A stretch of 64,000 nucleotides of DNA from Novipirellula herctigrandis (GTDB taxonomy: Bacteria; Planctomycetota; Planctomycetia; Pirellulales; Pirellulaceae), in NCBI GenBank assembly GCA_007859835.1, contig SJPJ01000001.1, positions 4,631,078-4,695,077 of the forward strand, written 5' to 3'. Position numbers and translations under genes: made by a program. A model generated the notes under the pieces. It was not told where the DNA came from. It saw nothing but the letters and a program-made list of their open reading frames with translations, and did not search any database. This document shows positions 26,572-35,798 of this stretch, in pieces; the stretch's first letter is position 1; each line of letters starts with the position of its first letter.

Positions 26572-28062
26572 TTAGCGGACAACCAGTAGCATCCGAGAAT
26601 TGCCGCGTCGAACGACCAAACGCAATGGTTGTTGCTGCCTAGCCGCTTCGTCAACAAGCAACGATAACTGGTCCGCCGAACCGACCTGGATGCCTCCTGC
26701 AGATTCGATCACATCGCCGACCTGTAAATCGCCTCGCGCTGCGACGCTGCCATCTTCAATACTGGTGACAATCAATCCGCTCGTCAGCCCTTCGTAGCCG
26801 TATTGGCGAGCACTTTCGGGTGTAACCGGAGTCAATTCAGCCCCCAGGACGGTACCACTGCCGAACATCGCCATCGCGGCATTGGTTCGCTCTTCCAAAT
26901 TCACCGAGACCTGAATTTGCGTTCCATTGCGAGTCACCTCCATCAACACCACCGATCCCGGCGGTCGACTTGCGATGTAATTCCGCAATTGGGTTCCCGA
27001 TCGAATCGGTTTCCCATCGAGCATTGTCACCACGTCGCCCGGTTGCAGTCCCGAGGTCGCGGCCGGTTGGTTTTCGAGCACCGCTCCGATCAACGCCCCG
27101 TGTTGAACCGACAAATCGTATTTTTTGACATTCTCTGGCGTCACATCGACCACCTGGGCACCAAGGAAACCGCGGCGGACCGTGCCGGTTTCGATGATCG
27201 ATTCGAAAACCGGCTTGGCCAACGAAACAGGAATGGCAAACCCGATCCCTGCACTTGCGCCAGTACGAGAGAGAATCGCCGTATTGATGCCGACTAACTC
27301 GCCGCGCAAATTAACCAGCGGACCACCTGAATTGCCTGGGTTGATCGCTGCATCGGTTTGCAGGAAGTCTTCAAAGCCATTTCCATCATCGACGATTCCC
27401 TGGACCCGGTTCTTGCCACTGATGATTCCTGCGGTGACGGTTTGGTCCAAACCAAAAGGACTTCCGATCGCTAGGACCCAATCGCCTACACGGATTTCGT
27501 CTGAATTGCCGAACATCACCGGCTGCAGTCCTTGCAGGTCCACCTTAACAACGGCCAAGTCGGTTTGCGGGTCGGTGCCAACCACTTTCGCTTCGACGAT
27601 CGAATCATCGCTCATTTGGACCGTTAGAGTGTCCGCATCTTTAACGACATGATTATTTGTCAAAATGTAGCCATCACCGCGAACAATGACACCGCTCCCC
27701 ATTCCTTCGGCTTCGCGTTTCTGTGGACGCGGGTTTCCAAAATCAAAGAAATCATCGAAGCCAGGTGGCAATTGCCGACGCAGCCCCGGAGGCAATTGTC
27801 GCTGCCCACCACCAATGACTTGGGTTTGCTTTGTGCTGATGCTGACCACACTTGGCCGCAGAGCTTCGGCAACGTTATGGAACGCAGCCGACAAATCTTG
27901 CGCAGCCGACAAACTTTGCCCTTGGATTTGGCGTTGGATTTGCTCCTGCGCCATTGTGTCGCGGTTGAAGGATCGAGGTAACGTCAACATTACCCCCGTG
28001 ACGAGCAAACCGACAATCCCGGCACTTAGAACCACGCTGATCTTCTTCCAATAATTATCCAC
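26572..28062 (-). CDS. HtrA/DegP-type periplasmic serine protease with two PDZ domains
   Basis: Envelope-stress protease and chaperone. From the GTG at 28062 (AGGAG eight bases upstream) the protein has an N-terminal membrane anchor or signal (about residues 8-27) and a glutamine-rich linker. The trypsin-like domain has catalytic residues His138 (TNNHVV), Asp168 (DLAVV) and Ser245 (GNSGGPL). Two PDZ domains follow (about residues 300-390 and 405-495; GFLGAQVVDVTPE and GLQPGDVVTMLDGKPI mark the first, DLQVGDVIESAGGIQV the second). The longest frame (to 28089) needs TTG and places the Shine-Dalgarno inside the gene. The Glu/Gln-rich stretch before the protease domain is typical of this family in Planctomycetes. 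DegP, DegQ and DegS-type roles cannot be separated by sequence alone. Confidence 0.94.
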   Translation of the reverse strand: MDNYWKKISVVLSAGIVGLLVTGVMLTLPRSFNRDTMAQEQIQRQIQGQSLSAAQDLSAAFHNVAEALRPSVVSISTKQTQVIGGGQRQLPPGLRRQLPPGFDDFFDFGNPRPQKREAEGMGSGVIVRGDGYILTNNHVVKDADTLTVQMSDDSIVEAKVVGTDPQTDLAVVKVDLQGLQPVMFGNSDEIRVGDWVLAIGSPFGLDQTVTAGIISGKNRVQGIVDDGNGFEDFLQTDAAINPGNSGGPLVNLRGELVGINTAILSRTGASAGIGFAIPVSLAKPVFESIIETGTVRRGFLGAQVVDVTPENVKKYDLSVQHGALIGAVLENQPAATSGLQPGDVVTMLDGKPIRSGTQLRNYIASRPPGSVVLMEVTRNGTQIQVSVNLEERTNAAMAMFGSGTVLGAELTPVTPESARQYGYEGLTSGLIVTSIEDGSVAARGDLQVGDVIESAGGIQVGSADQLSLLVDEAARQQQPLRLVVRRGNSRMLLVVR

Positions 28063-28279
28063 GGTTGGAACTCCTGTCGAACTTGTCAATTCTTCGAACG
28101 TTGTTTCATCTCATTAGAATGATATCGATCTGCCGATACGACAGAATATCACTTTGACCGCCTGCAGGGCAAACCTCGGGCCAAAATCCAGCCATTCAAT
28201 GACAATTCCCGAACATTAGGGTCCATAATCTGTTAGGCTAGATTCGTTCCTATATTGAATGCAAGGAGTAAGAAATTCG

Positions 28280-29548
28280 ATGCGTGACACTTTGACAGTG
28301 ATTCTAGCTGGCGGACGCGGCTCGCGTCTTGAATCACTGACGCGAGATCGAGCCAAACCGGCCGTGCCGTTTGGTGGCCTGTACCGCATCGTCGACTTTG
28401 TCTTGAGCAATTGCCTCAACAGTGATATGCGGCGATTATTGCTTCTGACCCAGTACAAAGCCCAGTCGCTCGATCGCCATATCAACATGGCTTGGCGAAA
28501 TTACTTCTGTCGTGAACTGGGCGAATTTATCGATGTGATGCCGCCTCAGCAGAGGATTGATGACAATTGGTACCAGGGAACGGCCGATGCGGTCTACCAA
28601 AATATCTATGCAATCGAGAGTGCGGAGCCCCGGGACATCATGGTCTTGGCGGGCGATCACATCTACAAGATGAACTACAAACCGATGGTTGATTTCCATC
28701 GCAGAATGGACGCTGATATTACGATCGGGGCGCTTCGAGTCACACGCGACGACGCGACACAGTTCGGTGTTTTGCAGACCGATATTGACCATCGGTTGAC
28801 GGGCTTTCAAGAGAAACCGGCCAACCCCATTCCAACGCCTGACGATCCAGATATCTGTATGGCCTCGATGGGAATTTATGTTTTTAACGCCCGATTCCTG
28901 TACGAACAACTCTGCGACGACGCAACCAAAACAAACAGTTCTCACGATTTCGGAAAGGACATCATTCCGGCCGCGATCAAAGACTACCGCGTGTTTGCCT
29001 TTCCATTTCTCGACGAAAACCGGAAACGGGACGCGTATTGGCGTGATGTCGGCACGATCGACGCCTACTACGAAGCCAATATGGACCTGATCACCGTTGA
29101 TCCCCAATTGAACCTTTATGACAAGGTTTGGCCGATTCGGTCCTACCAACCGATGCTTCCGCCACCCAAATTCGTGTTCGGCAGTGACGGTCCCTCGTCG
29201 CGGCGTGGCGAGGCTCTCGATTCGATTGTCTGTCAAGGAGCAATTATCAGCGGCGGAAGCGTGGCGCGCAGCGTGATTGGGCCAAATGTTCGGATCAACA
29301 GCTACGCCCAAGTCGAGGACAGCATCCTGTTCGATGGAGTCCACGTGGGCCGCCGGTGTCGACTCCGTCGCGTGATTATCGATAAAGGAGTCCATATCCC
29401 CGCGGAGACGGAAATCGGTTATGATCCGATCGCGGATGCCGCTCGCGGCTTCACCGTCACTGACAGCGGTCTCGTGGTGATCGCTCGTGGTGAGCAAATT
29501 GAACCGTCACGCGGGCGGTCAGAAAGGGTCAGCCCCCTTTCCGGATAA
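28280..29548 (+). CDS. glgC: Glucose-1-phosphate adenylyltransferase GlgC
   Basis: Makes ADP-glucose from ATP and glucose-1-phosphate for glycogen synthesis. N-terminal nucleotidyltransferase motifs: LAGGRGSRLESLTRDRAKPAVPFGG, then NWYQGTADAVYQN and the glucose-1-P site in GFQEKPANP. The C-terminal left-handed beta-helix repeats are seen as CQGAIISGGSVARSVIGPNVRINSYAQVEDSILFDGVHVGRRCRLRR (shown here in pieces of the same run). The ATG at 28280 has AAGGAG about 11 bases upstream; the upstream ATG at 28259 overlaps that site and is less likely. The diguanylate cyclase gene follows 24 bases later, so the pair is probably one transcript. The promoter is in the 217-base divergent region shared with htrA. 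Confidence 0.95.
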   Translation: MRDTLTVILAGGRGSRLESLTRDRAKPAVPFGGLYRIVDFVLSNCLNSDMRRLLLLTQYKAQSLDRHINMAWRNYFCRELGEFIDVMPPQQRIDDNWYQGTADAVYQNIYAIESAEPRDIMVLAGDHIYKMNYKPMVDFHRRMDADITIGALRVTRDDATQFGVLQTDIDHRLTGFQEKPANPIPTPDDPDICMASMGIYVFNARFLYEQLCDDATKTNSSHDFGKDIIPAAIKDYRVFAFPFLDENRKRDAYWRDVGTIDAYYEANMDLITVDPQLNLYDKVWPIRSYQPMLPPPKFVFGSDGPSSRRGEALDSIVCQGAIISGGSVARSVIGPNVRINSYAQVEDSILFDGVHVGRRCRLRRVIIDKGVHIPAETEIGYDPIADAARGFTVTDSGLVVIARGEQIEPSRGRSERVSPLSG

Positions 29549-29572
29549 GTCTTTTATGCGATCGAGCGAACT

Positions 29573-30502
29573 ATGTTGCAGGGAAACGCGATGATGATGG
29601 CGGCTGGATCCGCAGTCGCCTTGGTACTTATTGCGATCGGCATTGCGATCGGCATTCGTATCGCCCGCAATCGAAACAAAGCAAGTCAATCTTCGATGAG
29701 CCAAGAGGAGCGTGAACGCATCCTCCAAATGCTCCACGAACTTGGTGCGTGGACGAGTGAATATTCGGGAAACGTTTCACAGTACCAAACTCGCTTGGGT
29801 GAATTGAATGACGCCGTACGCGTTGACCCAAGTGTCAACAAGACTGCACCCAAAGTCGTCTCGTTGCTTCAGCAAATTATGGAGTCCAACGAGGCGCTTC
29901 AAACACGGCTTGATGCCGCCGAGCGGCAACTCGATAAGCAAACCAAGCAGATCGAGAGCTATCTGACCGAAGCTCGTACCGACGGACTCACCGGTCTGTA
30001 CAATCGCCGCGCCTTCGACCAGCGACTCGAAGAACTGTTTGGCGGTTTTCGCAAAGGGGGACGATCCTTCGTCTTTGTCCTTGTTGACATCGATCATTTC
30101 AAAAACTTCAACGACACCCACGGTCACCAAGTCGGCGACCAAGTGCTCCAACAAGTCGCCAAGACGCTTCGGCTCGAATTGCAGGGCGCGATCATGGTCG
30201 CCAGGTTTGGTGGGGAAGAGTTCGCCGTGTTGATGAATGGGCCACTGAGAATCGCTGCGGAAAAGATGAACGAAGTCCGAAAATCATTGGCCGCCCAAGA
30301 GATCGAGATAGGAAAGAAACACTTGTCGGTCACAATAAGTATCGGGCTAAGCGAACCGCGCGACGACCTCGTTGTTAGCCCCGTGGTGCGTCGCGCCGAC
30401 GAAGCGTTATACGCCGCAAAAAATATTGGACGCAACCGAGTGTATTACCACGATGGCAAAGGAACGTCACTCGTTGGTGCACCCGAAGTGGCAAGGGGCT
30501 AG
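29573..30502 (+). CDS. Membrane-anchored diguanylate cyclase (GGDEF domain)
   Basis: Predicted cyclic-di-GMP synthase. An N-terminal transmembrane helix (about residues 9-28) is followed by a coiled-coil-like region (about 35-130) that may dimerise. The GGDEF domain begins at TDGLTGLYNRRAFD near residue 140, with the active site RFGGEEFAVLM at about 212 (GGEEF variant, active in many enzymes). I see no RxxD inhibitory site in the expected position. Placed directly downstream of glgC with a 24-base gap, it might tie carbon storage to c-di-GMP signalling, but this is only positional inference. No EAL or HD-GYP domain is nearby. Confidence 0.9.
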   Translation: MLQGNAMMMAAGSAVALVLIAIGIAIGIRIARNRNKASQSSMSQEERERILQMLHELGAWTSEYSGNVSQYQTRLGELNDAVRVDPSVNKTAPKVVSLLQQIMESNEALQTRLDAAERQLDKQTKQIESYLTEARTDGLTGLYNRRAFDQRLEELFGGFRKGGRSFVFVLVDIDHFKNFNDTHGHQVGDQVLQQVAKTLRLELQGAIMVARFGGEEFAVLMNGPLRIAAEKMNEVRKSLAAQEIEIGKKHLSVTISIGLSEPRDDLVVSPVVRRADEALYAAKNIGRNRVYYHDGKGTSLVGAPEVARG

Positions 30503-30605
30503 TTGGGTTTCAACCTTTTGGCTGCCACGAACGATCCATACCGAATATCCCTACACGCAATAAATCGTTAACTCAAACGATAAATACCCTCCGAGATGAT
30601 AGCCA

Positions 30606-32624
30606 ATGAGTATTGAGAATCCCCCCTCGATCAGCGACGAACTCTACGAGAATGAATCCACCCTTTTCGGACACCCGACAGGGCTCTACGCGTTGTTCTT
30701 CGCCGAGATGTGGGAACGTTTTTCGTACTATGGCATGCGTGCGTTGCTTGTCCTGTACATGATCAAGGGCTTCTTGAAGTACGGCGACGAACAAGCCTAT
30801 ACCGTTTATGGAGCATACACGGCTCTGGTTTACATGACGCCATTCTTCGGTGGATTGTTGGCCGACCGCGTCCTTGGTCAACGGCGTGCGGTGATCCTTG
30901 GCGGATTGCTAATGGCGGGTGGACACCTGCTGATGATGATCGAAGGGCAATGGCCGTTCTTTTTCGCATTGTCCCTGCTGATCGTCGGCAATGGATTTTT
31001 CAAACCCAACATTTCGACCATTGTTGGGTCGCTTTACCCGCAATATAGCGGCAAACGCGACGGCGGTTTTACGATTTTCTATATGGGCATCAACCTCGGT
31101 GCCGCGATGAGTCCGCTGCTGTGTGGCTATGTGGGGGAAACCTATGGATGGCATTACGGCTTTGGACTTGCGACGATCGGCATGCTGATCGGCTTGGCGG
31201 TATTCGTGATGCCCACGGTGGTTTCCCAAATTTTGATTGGACTCGGTGCGTTGGCTGGCGGTTTGGGGATGCTCATCTTTCGTCCCGACAACCCGTGGAC
31301 GACTGCGATCAATATCTTCGTCGCCGTTTCGCTGGTGGCCGCGGGAATCATCGCCTGCGTCGCTCTATCGCGTGGTGGCTTAGCGGCGGATAAGGGGACA
31401 CGCCCCGACGGGGCCGACCATCGCCATGATTGGAAAGTCTACCTTGGAACGCTCATTGCAATCCCCGTTTTGACACTGTTGGTCAGCGGTTTCTCTCCGT
31501 TAACCGAAGATGGAAAGTCACTGCAATTGATCTCCAATGAGACGATCAACAGCTTTACCGGCGATGCCCAAGAAGGTGCTTCCGGCATATCGGAAGCGGC
31601 GCGAAGCATCGCAGTCGTTTTCATGAAAGAAGTCAGCAAACCCGCCGGCCTCGTATTGACTGTGATCGGTATTCTCGCGTTTGGCTACCTGATCCAACAA
31701 ACCTTTAGACTTGATCATGTTCCGCGACAAAGGATGGTTGTTGCGTTAGTGTTGATTTTCTTTCAAATGCTCTTCTTTGCGTTCTTTGAACAAGCGGGAA
31801 GTAGCGTGAACCTATTCACGGATCGAAACGTCGATCGAGTAGTCGAAACCGATGTCGTCACACCCGAGATGGTGGGGCAAACGATTCAGATTCAACCCAC
31901 CCAAGAACAAGTCGGTTATCAGTGGAATTCCGGCGAAGTCTTTTCCTTATCGGATCTCGATCGTTTGCGAGAGGAAAATGAGAAAAGTGGATTCGAAATT
32001 GATTGGCCCGTGACCGAGAATAATATTGGGATGGGAATCGCAACCCGCAACGGCGAGCTTCCCGCAAGTTTGTTTCAGTCCGTCAATCCAAGTTTGATCC
32101 TGATCTTGGGGCTCGTCTTTTCCGCGCTTTGGACCAAACTGCGAACCTTCAACGCGGACCCTCCGGCGCCTGTCAAATTCGCGCTTGGGTTGGCGCTGCT
32201 TGGACTCGGTTTCGGAGCGTTTTGGTACGGTGCGGTATCAGCCAATGGCCGCGGGATGGTGTTCGTTGGATGGCTGTTACTGGGCTACCTATTCCAAACG
32301 ATGGGGGAATTATGTCTGAGCCCCGTCGGGTTATCAACGATGACAAAACTGAGCCCGCGTCACTTGGTCAGTACCGTCATGGGGGGATGGTTCTTAGCCA
32401 CTGCGTTTAGCCAGTACCTCGCGGCGATTATTTCACAATTGACCGGTGTTAGCGAAGGCGGTGACGCTGGTTCGGTGATCCCGCCGCCAACGGAAACCGT
32501 CAGCGTCTACGGTGGGGTTTTCGGAACCATTGCGATCACAGCTATACTATCCGGTGCGGTTTGTTTGCTGCTGGCACCTTGGTTGACGCATTGGATGCAT
32601 GAATCCGAATCGGCCGCGGACTAG
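30606..32624 (+). CDS. Proton-dependent oligopeptide transporter (POT/PTR2 family) with a large extra loop
   Basis: Major-facilitator-type proton symporter for di- and tripeptides or related solutes. Family motifs: EMWERFSYYGMRALL near the N-terminus, GGLLADRVLGQR, and GFTIFYMGINLGAAMSPLLCGYVGE. At 672 residues it is longer than typical bacterial members of about 490-500. The excess includes a polar insertion around residues 395-490 (NVDRVVETDVVTPEMVGQ... to SLFQSVNPSLILILG) that splits the helical bundle, probably periplasmic. Similar insertions are seen in some PVC and Bacteroidetes transporters. The start is ATG with GAG nearby. The 3' end overlaps the next gene's longest frame by 26 bases. 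Confidence 0.9.
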   Translation: MSIENPPSISDELYENESTLFGHPTGLYALFFAEMWERFSYYGMRALLVLYMIKGFLKYGDEQAYTVYGAYTALVYMTPFFGGLLADRVLGQRRAVILGGLLMAGGHLLMMIEGQWPFFFALSLLIVGNGFFKPNISTIVGSLYPQYSGKRDGGFTIFYMGINLGAAMSPLLCGYVGETYGWHYGFGLATIGMLIGLAVFVMPTVVSQILIGLGALAGGLGMLIFRPDNPWTTAINIFVAVSLVAAGIIACVALSRGGLAADKGTRPDGADHRHDWKVYLGTLIAIPVLTLLVSGFSPLTEDGKSLQLISNETINSFTGDAQEGASGISEAARSIAVVFMKEVSKPAGLVLTVIGILAFGYLIQQTFRLDHVPRQRMVVALVLIFFQMLFFAFFEQAGSSVNLFTDRNVDRVVETDVVTPEMVGQTIQIQPTQEQVGYQWNSGEVFSLSDLDRLREENEKSGFEIDWPVTENNIGMGIATRNGELPASLFQSVNPSLILILGLVFSALWTKLRTFNADPPAPVKFALGLALLGLGFGAFWYGAVSANGRGMVFVGWLLLGYLFQTMGELCLSPVGLSTMTKLSPRHLVSTVMGGWFLATAFSQYLAAIISQLTGVSEGGDAGSVIPPPTETVSVYGGVFGTIAITAILSGAVCLLLAPWLTHWMHESESAAD

Positions 32625-32670
32625 AAAGAAGGTCTCTGTCGCGGCCCCGATCGCGAAGAAGCATTTCCTC

Positions 32671-34314
32671 ATGAATGACAACGACGAATCTCGCTTGATC
32701 GGTATGCTCCGTCGCGTCATCCGCGACTGTGGCAAACTGTACAACCACTGCGGAAAGTGGATGGTTCGTCGCTATCCAAATCTAATTGAAGGAGACGCTA
32801 ACAAGTTCGTCGAGTTGATGGACGATTTACATCGCGGATTGTTGGTAAAAGTCTATGTCACCATCGTTCGCGCGGATGATAAATGGACCGCTCCTGAAAA
32901 GCGGGTAGCGGCGGCGATGATCGAGCACCTCTGGAACCAACAACTGCACGGTGCCCAACTTCGCGAAGCCGCCGTCGGCCTTTTCCAGCAAGCAGACCAA
33001 CTCAGCTGGGAATCGCTCGTCGCACCGTTCGTCCGCTATGCTCCGCTTGCCGACAGCAAAGTGCAAGTAGAAACGATCGTGATGCGGTTGGCCAATTTGG
33101 TCGCCAAGTGCGATGGCCAAACCATGCCCGAAGAAAGCGTGGCGCTGCACACATTGCAACGAGCCATCGACATGGCGCTCCATCCTGCGGACCCCAAGTC
33201 GGTCCTCCAACCCTTAGGAAACGTATCTTCCGAAGGGCCTTCAGCGGTCGCGTACCAACAACATCAGCAGCAAGCGGTTGACCCCGAGACGATCGCACCG
33301 GACCCAGAAAACCAGGCCGATCGCGAACGACGGTTACAGGCTGCCATGGCTGAACTCGATTCATTAATCGGATTGCAAACGGTCAAAGATCGCGTACGAA
33401 GCTATGCGAATTTCCTGAAACTGCAACAACAACGTCGTGGTGCGGGCTTATCGACCATGCCGATCAGTTTGCACATGACGTTTGTCGGCAATCCAGGCAC
33501 TGGAAAAACAACCGTCGCTCGCATCGTTGGCCAAATTTTAGGGGCGCTCGGCACACTTCCAAGCGGCCACGTGATTGAAACCGATCGTAGCGGACTGGTC
33601 GCCGAGTACGCAGGACAAACCGCGCCGAAAACGAATAAGCTTTGCGATTCAGCAAAAGGGGGTGTGCTGTTTATCGACGAAGCCTACAGCCTTGTCGACG
33701 CTTCAGGCGACGATGCCTACGGACGCGAAGCAGTTCAAACGCTGCTGAAGCGGATGGAAGATGATCGTGAGTCGATGGCAGTGATTTTGGCCGGATACAG
33801 TGACGAGATGGACAAGATGATCCGCAGCAATCCGGGCTTGTCTTCGCGGATTAACACACGGATCAATTTCGAAGACTACGCGCCGATCGATTTGTGCCGA
33901 ATTTTTGAAACCTTGTGCCGGCAAAACCAATACCAATTACCCAGTGACGCGCGACATCGATTACTGGTTGGGTTTAGCCACCTTTATGAAAACCGCGACC
34001 GCCATTTTGGAAACGGTCGCATGGTCCGAAATGCTTTTGAAGACACGGTGCGACGACTAGCCGATCGAATCGCCGAGATTGCTCAATTGAGCGAGTCGCT
34101 GTTGACCGTTTTGCTAGCTGATGATATCAGCGTTCCGCGTGTGCCGACGAAGAAGCTCGATGATTTGATTGCGCAGCCCCATACGCTGCGAATCGAATGT
34201 GAAGGCTGCAATCGAAAGGTCCGCATTCAACCCGATTCGCTCGGCATCAAAGTCCGCTGCAAAAAATGCGACCACGTCCAACTAGCGGACTGGGCCGAGC
34301 CGGAATGGGCGTAG
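32671..34314 (+). CDS. AAA ATPase (CbxX/CfxQ-like) with TerB-like N-terminus and zinc-ribbon-like C-terminus
   Basis: Predicted ring ATPase. The N-terminal 170 residues are helical and show TerB-like acidic patterns twice (VRADDKWTAPEKRVAAAMIEHLW and AKCDGQTMPEES). A linker then leads to the AAA core with Walker A FVGNPGTGKTTVARIVG, Walker B GGVLFIDEAYSLV, and the sensor region ILAGYSDEMDKMIRSNPGLSSRI. The core is of the CbxX/CfxQ type (Rubisco activase and type VII secretion EccA relatives). The C-terminus carries CEGCNRK and CKKCDH spaced as a zinc ribbon. The longest frame starts at 32599 and overlaps the transporter; I prefer ATG 32671 but the choice is not decisive. The client is unknown. 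Confidence 0.85.
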   Translation: MNDNDESRLIGMLRRVIRDCGKLYNHCGKWMVRRYPNLIEGDANKFVELMDDLHRGLLVKVYVTIVRADDKWTAPEKRVAAAMIEHLWNQQLHGAQLREAAVGLFQQADQLSWESLVAPFVRYAPLADSKVQVETIVMRLANLVAKCDGQTMPEESVALHTLQRAIDMALHPADPKSVLQPLGNVSSEGPSAVAYQQHQQQAVDPETIAPDPENQADRERRLQAAMAELDSLIGLQTVKDRVRSYANFLKLQQQRRGAGLSTMPISLHMTFVGNPGTGKTTVARIVGQILGALGTLPSGHVIETDRSGLVAEYAGQTAPKTNKLCDSAKGGVLFIDEAYSLVDASGDDAYGREAVQTLLKRMEDDRESMAVILAGYSDEMDKMIRSNPGLSSRINTRINFEDYAPIDLCRIFETLCRQNQYQLPSDARHRLLVGFSHLYENRDRHFGNGRMVRNAFEDTVRRLADRIAEIAQLSESLLTVLLADDISVPRVPTKKLDDLIAQPHTLRIECEGCNRKVRIQPDSLGIKVRCKKCDHVQLADWAEPEWA

Positions 34315-34857
34315 TCGTGGATCAAACACAGCTTGGTTACGAAACGGACGCTAACACGTTCGCCTTGTTTCAAGCATTGTGAATGGTGCCAGTCTCCCGG
34401 TAGCCCAGCCGGTCATGGTGGCTTCGAGTTCTCGCACCAGCCCCGATATATCGGTAAAGGGACTGTTGTGAAAACCATGACGGATTTGCGTTCTCAATTC
34501 ACGTAAGCCCGATAAATTCTGAAGCAACTCGGCGGCGATTTCGACGTACTCGTGCTCATCTCCGGCGACCAATTCTTGCATCCCCATTCGTATCATCATC
34601 GCCGAGGTCGCACGGTGGGCATCGAAGTTGTCGCAACACGATACGATCGGCGTACCGACCGATAAACATTCCAGTGATGTCATCGTTTCCCTGATAGGGA
34701 AACGCATCAAGAGCCAAGTCGACCGACATCATCGTCCGTAAATGTTCTTCGAGTGATTCGCCTCGAGTGCGAAATTCCAATCGATGCGGCAACACACCGT
34801 GCGATGCAAATTCGCATCGGTAGCGATCCTGCAACGATCTTACCGCGAAGTGGTCCC

Positions 34858-34891
34858 CGTACTTCAGGATCATCCGTACTTCAGGATCATC
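34858..34891. repeat. 17-base perfect tandem duplication inside the OGT pseudogene
   Basis: CGTACTTCAGGATCATC occurs twice in a row, followed by a near match (CGTGCTTCGG). Seventeen bases is not a multiple of three, so the duplication shifts the frame. Confidence 0.95.
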
Positions 34892-35324
34892 CGTGCTTCG
34901 GGAACTCGTCGCATGATTTCCGCATAGGCTCGCAGAGCGGAAGGAGATATCTTGGCGACGTTGTTGAAAACACCCAACAACGGACCGCCGCGCGATTCGA
35001 CCGAGACATTCTTGACTTCGTCATAAGGTCGCCAAGCTAATTGAGCATGGTCGAGCCAAACAAGCTGCTCGCCATACAGGGATTGGGTCATTCCCGGTGG
35101 ATCGGCAAAGCGATCGGTAAAGTGATAATCGATCGTCGGTAATGCGGTTGAGTTGGGATAGCCCAAGAAAGAAACCTGGATCGGTGCCACGCGCCGCGAC
35201 AACACTCGCAAGCGATTGCCGCCACCAGTGTAGCCGCCTAGCTCCACCATGATGTCAAGCTCGTGACTGCGGATCGTCTCGACTACCGCATCGTCATTCA
35301 TCGCATGAATCGAAACGAAGCGAT

Positions 35325-35356
35325 CAACGGTTTGTCGGGTCAACGGTTTGTCGGGT
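35325..35356. repeat. 16-base perfect tandem duplication inside the OGT pseudogene
   Basis: CAACGGTTTGTCGGGT occurs twice in a row. The 16-base insertion shifts the frame between the two main open fragments. Confidence 0.95.
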
Positions 35357-35798
35357 CAATTGTGTGGTCGCGTCTTCATGATCGCCATCGTGGTAGACGG
35401 AAAGGTGAAAGCAGTCGCGATCATGGGCCTCGAGGATCGGTAGCATCAACTTGCCAACCGGATGCATATAAAAATCGGCTGCCAAATAACCAACACGAAT
35501 TTTTTCTTTGTCAGTTCGCTTGCGTCGGTTGATCGTGTCAGCCCGCTCGGCAAACCTTAGAGCCAGGCGAAAATGTTCCTTTGATATTTCAGCGGCGGTG
35601 TAGCGATCGGAATAGTTCATATAGAGCAGAAAGTTGGCTGCCGCCGCACTATCACCTCGGTCCAGTTCCAGTAGCCGGGTGCAGGCAGGCTAATCGGGCG
35701 TTCAAGTTGGATTCGAGATTGGTGGCGCAGATTTGGGGGTTGGTCGCGATAATCGCGAGGAGTTGAATAAAGCCCGTGGTCTAGGAGGGACTCAAGTC

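Larger units (their letters stand above)
34351..35690 (-). pseudogene. Frameshifted O-GlcNAc-transferase (OGT/SPINDLY-type) pseudogene
   Basis: Consecutive minus-strand fragments in different frames join into one SPINDLY/OGT-like catalytic region. The order is AAAANFLLYMNYSDRYTAAEI, YLAADFYMHPVGKLMLPILE, DIMVELGGYTGGGNRLRVLS, PIQVSFLGYPNSTALPTIDYH, DLALDAFPYQG, LECLSVGTPIVSCCDN, and ELVAGDEHEYVEIAAELLQN. The reading frame breaks at least three times. Two breaks coincide with direct duplications of 16 bases (35325-35356) and 17 bases (34858-34891). The third, near 34690, looks like a missing base in the GGG run before GAAACG. An in-frame TAG lies just upstream of the readable part (about 35690), where TPR repeats should continue, and a transposase remnant begins close by. 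The gene is dead, though the fragments remain close to family sequence, so decay is recent. Confidence 0.85.

Noticed and set aside
28436-29497. Minus-strand open frame of 353 codons
   Set aside because: It lies antisense within glgC, whose sequence is fully recognised; no family match or ribosome-binding site.
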